From positions 1 through 21,047 of the forward strand of contig CAJZGQ010000005.1 in the NCBI GenBank assembly GCA_916048115.1: 21,047 nt of DNA, written 5' to 3'. Shown here one piece after another: positions 16,317 to 21,047 of the stretch (position 1 is the first letter of the stretch; each line of letters starts with the position of its first letter). This DNA is from an uncultured Streptococcus sp. (GTDB lineage Bacteria > Bacillota > Bacilli > Lactobacillales > Streptococcaceae). The notes under the pieces were generated by a model that did not search any database, was not told the DNA's origin, and saw only the letters and a program-made list of their open reading frames with translations. Made by a program: the position numbers and the translations under genes.

Positions 16317-16910
16317 TTAAATACCGCCTAGAAGTTTCTGTTCGATAATATCAAGATAAGGAACGCTCGGAAGTCGATTCTTATCTAGAAGAAAGCCGTG
16401 CTCCTGAATATAGGAGAGGGGCATGGATTTACTACCATGATCGATGTTGTAATAGTGAATTAATGCAGGAGCAGGAAGTAAGTAGGTTTCACTCAACTTT
16501 GCAAAATGCAAGAGAACGAAACAGATACCGCCTTGCTGGACAACCGCCTCCATATGATCGATCTGATGTTGATGAAAATTTTTCATCGGCATGGATTGCT
16601 TTTGCTGTGTTTCCTTAGCTTCAAAATCGATATAGCGTCCCTTGTATACTCCAGAATAGTCCGTCGTTGAGGCTTGCCTGAAATAGGCTTCCACAATCTT
16701 TGCACGACTGCGACGTGGATAATCCACTTTCACGATTTGAATGGGGGTTGGTTTTTTATGGATGACAGCCAGACCTCGAGAAAGATAGTATTGATTACTT
16801 TCATTGATCATTTTTTCAAATGTCATCCCACGATTCGCAAAGTCGACTGGATGTTTCCTTTGTGTAGAGACCAAGGTTTTTTTGGCTACTTTATGTGGAT
16901 AGTTGACCAT
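16317..16910 (-). CDS. recU: Holliday junction resolvase RecU
   Basis: RecU cuts four-way junctions late in homologous recombination and also modulates RecA in Gram-positive bacteria. The 197-aa protein has the PD-(D/E)XK-like core: Asp84 in TTDYSGVY, then Asp95, Glu97 and Lys99 in IDFEAKET. The stretch [16 protein letters not shown] (45-60) is characteristic of the family, and LPAPALI lies in the C-terminal half. AAGGAGA precedes the ATG at 16910. It is the first gene of the recU-pbp1A operon, an old pairing also known from Bacillus (recU-ponA). Its start codon overlaps the -35 of the opposing DUF1273 promoter. Confidence 0.96.
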   Translation of the reverse strand: MVNYPHKVAKKTLVSTQRKHPVDFANRGMTFEKMINESNQYYLSRGLAVIHKKPTPIQIVKVDYPRRSRAKIVEAYFRQASTTDYSGVYKGRYIDFEAKETQQKQSMPMKNFHQHQIDHMEAVVQQGGICFVLLHFAKLSETYLLPAPALIHYYNIDHGSKSMPLSYIQEHGFLLDKNRLPSVPYLDIIEQKLLGGI

Positions 16911-16931
16911 AGTTCTCCTTATTGGTACAAT
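16903..16931 (+). promoter_or_regulatory. Promoter of the DUF1273 (YpsA-like) gene
   Basis: TTGACC (16903-16908), a 17-base spacer, then TACAAT (16926-16931) preceded by TGG, an extended -10. Predicted start is about 16938. The -35 overlaps the recU start codon. Confidence 0.65.
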
Positions 16932-16942
16932 TACATCACTCT

Positions 16943-16971
16943 ATTATATCATAAATTAAAATAATGAGGAA
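16943..16971 (-). promoter_or_regulatory. Promoter of recU-pbp1A
   Basis: On the minus strand TGATATAAT (16943-16951) is a perfect extended -10; the -35 region (about 16966-16971, TTTCCT) is weak. Predicted start is about 16936, giving a leader of some 25 bases with AAGGAGA. Confidence 0.65.
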
Positions 16972-16974
16972 AAA

Positions 16975-17502
16975 ATGAATACCATACTTGTTGCAGGCTA
17001 TAAAAACTTTGATATCGGAGTCTTTTCCAATAAAGATCCTCGGTTAACCATTATTAAAAAAGCTATTGAAAGAGATCTTCGGCGTTTCTTTGAAGAAGGG
17101 GTGCAATGGCTAGTCTTTTCTGGAAATTTAGGATTTGAGGCTTGGGTATTAGAGGTTGCCTTAGAATTAAAAAAAGACTATGATTTTCAAATGGCAACGA
17201 TCTTTTTATTTGGAACTACTGGTGAGAATTGGAATGAAAGTAATCAGGAACTGTTAGCACGTTTCAAACAGGTGGAATTTGTAAAATATGCTTACCCTCA
17301 TTATACGAATCCTGGACAATTTAAAGAATACAATCAGTTTTTGATAGATAACGCGGATGGAGCTTATGTTTTTTATGATCCAGAAAATGAAACCAATTTA
17401 AAATATCTTTACAAAATGATGGTAGAAAAAGAACCATTTTATGTCAAACAATTAAGTTTTGATGACTTAAATGAACTTGCTGAAAATTTTTACGAAAACT
17501 AA
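16975..17502 (+). CDS. DUF1273 / YpsA-like SLOG family protein
   Basis: The 175-aa protein belongs to the YpsA (DUF1273) branch of the SLOG superfamily, Rossmann-like proteins thought to bind nucleotide-related ligands. Visible features are the start [14 protein letters not shown] (4-17), the Gly-rich segment [16 protein letters not shown] (47-62), which would form the ligand loop, and a conserved C-terminus [15 protein letters not shown] precedes ATG 16975. In B. subtilis the same order ypsA-ypsB(gpsB)-rnpB-ypsC is found, and YpsA has been linked to cell division there, so a division-related role with GpsB is plausible. The biochemical activity is unknown. It is divergent from recU and about 70 bases ahead of gpsB without a terminator between. 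Confidence 0.88.
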   Translation: MNTILVAGYKNFDIGVFSNKDPRLTIIKKAIERDLRRFFEEGVQWLVFSGNLGFEAWVLEVALELKKDYDFQMATIFLFGTTGENWNESNQELLARFKQVEFVKYAYPHYTNPGQFKEYNQFLIDNADGAYVFYDPENETNLKYLYKMMVEKEPFYVKQLSFDDLNELAENFYEN

Positions 17503-17512
17503 GTGTTATACC

Positions 17513-17542
17513 TTGATTTTTCTCACCATTTTTTTATATAAT
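17513..17542 (+). promoter_or_regulatory. Promoter of gpsB
   Basis: TTGATT (17513-17518), an 18-base spacer and TATAAT (17537-17542). It would let gpsB be expressed separately from the upstream gene. Confidence 0.6.
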
Positions 17543-17571
17543 TGAATTGATAAACTAGATTGGAGAGAGTG

Positions 17572-17913
17572 ATGGCAAGTATTATTTTTACTGCGAAAGA
17601 TATTTTTGATCAAGATTTTAAAAGAGAAGTCCGCGGATACAGTAAAGATGAAGTAAATGAATTTTTGGATGATGTCATAAAAGACTATGAAACCTATGCT
17701 GCTTTGGTGAAGGAATTACGTGAAGAAAACGCCCGCCTTCGTGAAGAGCTTGCCCAAAAAGCACAGGAAACACCACAAACATCTCCGATTGCTAGTACTG
17801 CTACGCAAGAATTTCCGCAAGTGACAACAGCGACGAATTTTGATATTCTCAAGCGTCTCAATCGTTTGGAAAAAGAAGTTTTTGGGAAACAGATCGTAGA
17901 TCGCGATTATTAA
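17572..17913 (+). CDS. gpsB: Cell division regulator GpsB
   Basis: GpsB is a cytoplasmic hexameric adaptor that docks on the tails of penicillin-binding proteins and balances septal and peripheral wall synthesis with StkP. The 113-aa product has the DivIVA-like N-terminal coiled-coil domain (1-62), a Gln/Thr/Ser/Pro-rich linker (about 63-87) and the short C-terminal oligomerisation helix [20 protein letters not shown] (88-107). Start ATG 17572 gives the conserved MASIIF beginning with GGAGAG upstream; the in-frame TTG at 17560 is not used. In the PBP-binding groove Tyr23 and Asp33 are present, but position 29, Asp in the pneumococcal and Bacillus proteins I recall, is Asn (see findings). Immediately followed by rnpB. 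Confidence 0.96.
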   Translation: MASIIFTAKDIFDQDFKREVRGYSKDEVNEFLDDVIKDYETYAALVKELREENARLREELAQKAQETPQTSPIASTATQEFPQVTTATNFDILKRLNRLEKEVFGKQIVDRDY

Positions 17914-17921
17914 TCCCATAG

Positions 17922-18310
17922 ATCGTGCAATTTTTGGATAATCGCGTGAGAGAATCCTCTCATGAGGAAAGTCCATGCTAGCACAGGCTGTGATGCCTGT
18001 AGTGTTTGTGCTAGGTGAATCCATAAGCCTAGGGACTTGGTATTCAAGTTACGGCGAGTGAAGGAGCTAAGTCTAAGGATAAGCTCTAGTAACTCTGAAA
18101 GTGCCACAGTGACGTAGTTTTTAGGGAAACCTAAAAAGTGGAACGCGGTAAACCCCTCAAGCTAGCAACCCAAACTTTGGTCGGGGCATGGAATGCGTGG
18201 AAACGAACATAGCATTCTGACTGGAAACAGTAGACAGATGATTATCGAAGGAAATGGTACCTAGTCATTTCTGGAACAAAACATGGCTTATAGAAAATTG
18301 CATATAGGTT
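17922..18310 (+). ncRNA. rnpB: RNase P RNA component (bacterial type B)
   Basis: This is the catalytic RNA of RNase P, which removes 5' leaders from pre-tRNAs. The P1 helix is visible: TGCAATTTT near 17926-17934 pairs with AAAATTGCA near 18294-18302. The universal core GAGGAAAGTCC lies at 17964-17974, CCCCTCAAGCTAGCAACCC near 18152-18170, and the 3' core ACAAAACATGGCTTATAG near 18276-18293. The stretch that begins GATAATCGCGTGAG matches streptococcal rnpB. Exact ends are estimates. It starts about 10 bases after the gpsB stop. The best promoter candidate lies inside gpsB (TTGGGA 17882-17887, 17 bases, GATTAT 17905-17910) and is weak, so co-transcription with gpsB is possible. Confidence 0.97.
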
Positions 18311-18313
18311 GAT

Positions 18314-18344
18314 GAGGTGGAGAGAGATCTCAACCTCCTTTTTT
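18314..18344 (+). terminator. Rho-independent terminator of rnpB
   Basis: GAGGTGGAGA (18314-18323) pairs with TCTCAACCTC (18328-18337) with one G-A mismatch, then CTTTTTT. The next gene starts 18 bases later with no visible promoter of its own. Confidence 0.85.
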
Positions 18345-18361
18345 AAAGTGATAGGAATAAG

Positions 18362-19507
18362 ATGAAAAAACAATTTGAATTGATTGCAACGGCCGCTGCT
18401 GGCTTAGAGGCTGTTGTTGGTCGAGAACTACGCGATCTCGGCTACGATTGCCAGGTTGAAAATGGACGGGTTCGATTTCAAGGAGACCGTCGAGCAATCA
18501 TAGAGACCAATCTCTGGTTGCGAGCGGCTGATCGAGTAAAAATTGTGGTTGGGACTTTTCCAGCCAAAACCTTCGAAGAACTCTTTCAAGGTGTCTTTGC
18601 TTTGGATTGGGAAAATTATTTGCCTTTAGGAGCACGTTTTCCTATTTCTAAGGCTAAATGTGTCAAATCAAAACTGCATAATGAACCGAGCGTTCAGGCC
18701 ATTTCGAAAAAAGCAGTGGTTAAAAAGTTACAAAAACACTATGCCCGGCCAGAAGGGGTTCCCTTGATGGAAAATGGGGCAGAGTTCAAGATCGAAGTAT
18801 CGATCCTTAAAGACCAAGCCACCGTCTTGATTGACACGACTGGTAGTAGCCTCTTCAAACGTGGCTATCGGACCGAAAAAGGGGGAGCCCCTGTTAAGGA
18901 AAATATGGCAGCAGCAATTCTTCTGTTGTCAAACTGGTATCCAGATAAGCCCTTGATTGACCCGACATGTGGTTCTGGAACGTTTTGTATTGAGGCGGCG
19001 ATGATTGCGAGAAATATGGCACCTGGTTTACGTCGGACCTTTTCTTTTGAAGAATGGAACTGGATGGATGATCGCTTGATTCATGAAGTCCGTCAAGAAG
19101 CAAGCAGAAAAATCAATCGCGAGATCGAATTGGATATTATGGGAACTGATATCGATGCACGGATGGTTGAGATTGCTAAAGAAAATGCCCAGAAAGCGGG
19201 TGTTAGCAGTGACATTACTTTTAAACAAATGCGAGTCCAAGATCTTCACTCAGATAAGATCAACGGGGTGATTATCTCCAACCCTCCATATGGAGAACGC
19301 TTATCCGATGATGAAGGTGTGACGAAATTGTATACTGAAATGGGGCACGTATTTGCACCTCTCAAAACCTGGAGTAAATTTATCTTAACCAGTGATGAAG
19401 GTTTTGAATCTAAATTCGGTAGTAAAGCAGATAAAAAACGAAAACTTTATAACGGAACCCTAAAAGTTGATCTTTACCAATATTTTGGGGAACGAGTAAA
19501 ACGGTAG
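18362..19507 (+). CDS. THUMP-domain RNA methyltransferase (RlmL/YpsC-like, single domain pair)
   Basis: This is a predicted SAM-dependent N2-guanine methyltransferase of 23S rRNA, related to the RlmL half of E. coli RlmKL (m2G2445). The 381-aa protein has an N-terminal ferredoxin-like and THUMP region (about 1-155) and a Rossmann methyltransferase domain (about 160-375). The latter has DPTCGSGTF (200-208) for SAM, GTDIDARMVEIA (261-272) and the catalytic NPPYGERL (307-314). It lacks the RlmK domain, as is normal in Firmicutes. AGGAAT precedes ATG 18362. It follows rnpB exactly as ypsC does in B. subtilis. With no obvious promoter after the rnpB terminator, its transcription may depend on read-through. 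mapZ starts 23 bases after its stop. Confidence 0.92.
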   Translation: MKKQFELIATAAAGLEAVVGRELRDLGYDCQVENGRVRFQGDRRAIIETNLWLRAADRVKIVVGTFPAKTFEELFQGVFALDWENYLPLGARFPISKAKCVKSKLHNEPSVQAISKKAVVKKLQKHYARPEGVPLMENGAEFKIEVSILKDQATVLIDTTGSSLFKRGYRTEKGGAPVKENMAAAILLLSNWYPDKPLIDPTCGSGTFCIEAAMIARNMAPGLRRTFSFEEWNWMDDRLIHEVRQEASRKINREIELDIMGTDIDARMVEIAKENAQKAGVSSDITFKQMRVQDLHSDKINGVIISNPPYGERLSDDEGVTKLYTEMGHVFAPLKTWSKFILTSDEGFESKFGSKADKKRKLYNGTLKVDLYQYFGERVKR

Positions 19508-19530
19508 ATAAAGGCATAGAAAGGATTTTT

Positions 19531-20955
19531 ATGACAGAGAAGGATAATAAGCCATTAGAGCAAGAAACAGAATCAATTTTAGATTTTGAAGATGCTAAAG
19601 AGATGACGATTGGGCAGGCCAATCGAAAGGCAGAAGAAATCGAAGCAGGTGTAACTGAAGGTGATAATGTCTTAGACAAATACATCAAACAACACCGAGC
19701 AGAAATTGAAGCTGAAAAATACGATACAAAAATTTTGGCCAAAGAAGAATTGGCTAAAGCTGAAGAATTGGCAGCTTCAGAAACAGTTGCTGAAGTAGCT
19801 GAAGCAGTGGAGGCACCGGAAGTAACGGAAACGGTCTTGGAACAAAGACCTGAAATGGATGCTATCTCAACAGAATTACCTGCTAAGATTAAATTTGGAC
19901 CCACACCAACTGAACCAGTTGTAGAAGCAGAGGACCTTCCTGAGGAAACACCAAGCAATGCTGGTAAACGAATCAAAGCGGTTCTATACTCTGCATTAGG
20001 TCTTGCGATTGTCGGTTCGGCCATTTTTGTGACCTATAACTGGATGCACAGTCGTGGAAAATCTGGTGGTACAACAGTTGTATCTTCTTCATCTAGCAAG
20101 TCATCTTCTACTTCTAAATCAAGTAGCAGTGAAACACAAGCTCAAAAATTGGAAGAGTTTACCAAAGCTTACGATGCCTTTTTTGTAGACGAATCGAAAA
20201 GTGGGCTAAAAAATGATAAATTCGGAGACTTGGAAAATCTGAAGAAACTGCTGGACAAATTAGAAGGAAGCAGTGATTATAATGCGGCTAAAACAAAATA
20301 TGAAGATCTTGTGAAGCAAGTTTCTGCCATTCAAAAAGTGAATTCTCAATTCAGTTCTCCTGTGATCAAAGATGGAGTTCTTGATGCAACTGCCAAAGCA
20401 AAAAGTGATGCGACCTTTGCAGAAACAAAGACAGGCAATGAAAAATTAGATAGCTTATTGAATGAGGCGGTTGCGCAAGGACGTTCACAACAAGTTGCGA
20501 CACCGGCACCAGTGACTGGAACAGGAGGTACAGATACTTCTAATGCAACTCCAGCCCCAGCTCAAGCAGCAACGCCTACGGCCCCAGCTGTCAATGCTGC
20601 TACAGGTAGTGCAGGAACGGCAAACCCAGGCTATTCAGGGTACGGTCTTCCAAGCGATGGTGTCCCACTTCAGCGGAACTTGAGTCGTGTGCCATATAAC
20701 CAAGCAGCTATCAATGATGTCAATAACCCGGCTTGGGTATTTGGTGATGGGATCCTTGAAAAAGTATTGAACATTGCTCGTAAACGTGGACATATCACTG
20801 GCAATCAATACATTTTAGAGCGCGTCAATATCATTAATGGTAATGGCTATTACAACCTCTTCAAACCAGATGGAACCTATCTCTTTAGTATCAATGCCAA
20901 GACTGGTTATTTCGTAGGAAACGGGAAAGGTCATTCAGATGCTCTGGATTATTAA
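19531..20955 (+). CDS. mapZ: Mid-cell-anchored protein Z (MapZ/LocZ)
   Basis: MapZ marks the division site in streptococci, positioning the FtsZ ring ahead of septation, and is a StkP kinase substrate. The 474-aa protein has a cytoplasmic acidic region (1-146) with the conserved beginning (SILDFEDAKEMTIGQANRKAEEIEAG, residues 15-40, read as consecutive short blocks), which binds FtsZ. One membrane helix follows (about 148-170). Outside the cell come a Ser-rich spacer (about 185-200), a helical domain (about 205-320), an Ala/Thr/Pro linker (about 325-372), and a C-terminal domain (about 385-474) that binds peptidoglycan. Thr residues in the cytoplasmic part (e.g. Thr26, Thr66) are candidate phosphosites. 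AAAGGAT precedes ATG 19531. It follows the methyltransferase gene as in S. pneumoniae. Confidence 0.95.
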   Translation: MTEKDNKPLEQETESILDFEDAKEMTIGQANRKAEEIEAGVTEGDNVLDKYIKQHRAEIEAEKYDTKILAKEELAKAEELAASETVAEVAEAVEAPEVTETVLEQRPEMDAISTELPAKIKFGPTPTEPVVEAEDLPEETPSNAGKRIKAVLYSALGLAIVGSAIFVTYNWMHSRGKSGGTTVVSSSSSKSSSTSKSSSSETQAQKLEEFTKAYDAFFVDESKSGLKNDKFGDLENLKKLLDKLEGSSDYNAAKTKYEDLVKQVSAIQKVNSQFSSPVIKDGVLDATAKAKSDATFAETKTGNEKLDSLLNEAVAQGRSQQVATPAPVTGTGGTDTSNATPAPAQAATPTAPAVNAATGSAGTANPGYSGYGLPSDGVPLQRNLSRVPYNQAAINDVNNPAWVFGDGILEKVLNIARKRGHITGNQYILERVNIINGNGYYNLFKPDGTYLFSINAKTGYFVGNGKGHSDALDY

Positions 20956-21000
20956 TACCTGAGCAGACATCCCCTTTCTGGGAAAAATGACAATAAAAAA

Positions 21001-21047
21001 GAGAGTGGGACAGAAATCGGTAATTCGTTAGAATTCGATTTCGTCGT
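21001..21047 (+). repeat. Palindromic intergenic repeat, right copy, cut by the window end
   Basis: GTGGGAC (21005-21011) begins the outer arm; GAAATCG (21013-21019) pairs with CGATTTC (21036-21042); AATTC (21022-21026) pairs with GAATT (21031-21035). The closing outer arm is cut off after GTCGT. It matches 6-52 in inverted orientation, 46 of 47 bases. Preceded by a run of A, so it can act as a terminator for minus-strand transcripts coming from the right. Confidence 0.85.

Noticed and set aside
16674..16964. Plus-strand open frame opposite recU
   Set aside because: Fully antisense to conserved recU codons and it crosses the divergent promoters; composition is not protein-like.
19410..20024. 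Long minus-strand open frame (204 codons) opposite rlmL-like and mapZ
   Set aside because: It is the antisense of the Glu/Ala-rich part of mapZ, giving Ser/Ala-rich low-complexity protein; it has no ribosome site and crosses two real genes.
20080..20150. Ser-codon repetitive tract in mapZ as a variable tandem repeat
   Set aside because: Low-complexity Ser linker with mixed codons, not a regular DNA repeat; typical of streptococcal surface-exposed spacers.

Overview
The window looks like chromosome of an oral Streptococcus of the mitis/sanguinis type; S. parasanguinis or a close relative is my best guess. The reasons are protein sequences close to remembered pneumococcal homologues (RsmH, PBP2X, MraY, PBP1A, RecU, GpsB, MapZ), many promoters with an extended -10 (TGnTATAAT), and moderate-to-low GC. 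It is dense core genome: no phage, insertion sequence, CRISPR array, tRNA or defence island was seen, and I found no novel multi-gene system.

Layout. (1) 1-5055: a small divergent membrane-protein gene, then the cell-wall/division operon rsmH-ftsL-pbp2X-mraY on +, closed by a terminator. (2) 5123-6622: a monocistronic DEAD-box RNA helicase followed by two tandem hairpins. (3) 6640-9557: an amino-acid-type ABC permease and ATPase, a small DUF4059 membrane protein, and thioredoxin reductase trxB. (4) 9593-12093: the NAD salvage pair pncB-nadE, two terminators, and a short palindromic repeat. (5) 12107-14138: a GNAT acetyltransferase and aminopeptidase pepC. (6) 14150-16910: recU-pbp1A on -, convergent with pepC. 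(7) 16926-21047: YpsA-like DUF1273 gene, gpsB, RNase P RNA (rnpB), a THUMP/RlmL-type methyltransferase, and mapZ on +.

Functionally the two ends mirror each other. The left end makes lipid I (MraY), the septal transpeptidase PBP2X and the divisome protein FtsL. The right end supplies the bifunctional synthase PBP1A, the septal/peripheral coordinator GpsB and the mid-cell placement protein MapZ. Between them is housekeeping redox, NAD and peptide metabolism. In S. pneumoniae, pbp2X and pbp1A flank the capsule locus; here that interval holds quite different genes.

Best second-look items: a palindromic repeat whose two nearly identical, oppositely oriented copies sit exactly at the window ends, with a diverged middle copy that shows compensatory changes; KSGN instead of KSGT in the PBP2X active site; Asn at a normally Asp position in the PBP-binding groove of GpsB; near-leaderless divergent promoters at the left end; face-to-face promoters between recU and the DUF1273 gene; a promoter immediately followed by a terminator ahead of DUF4059; and an ABC importer without a binding protein.
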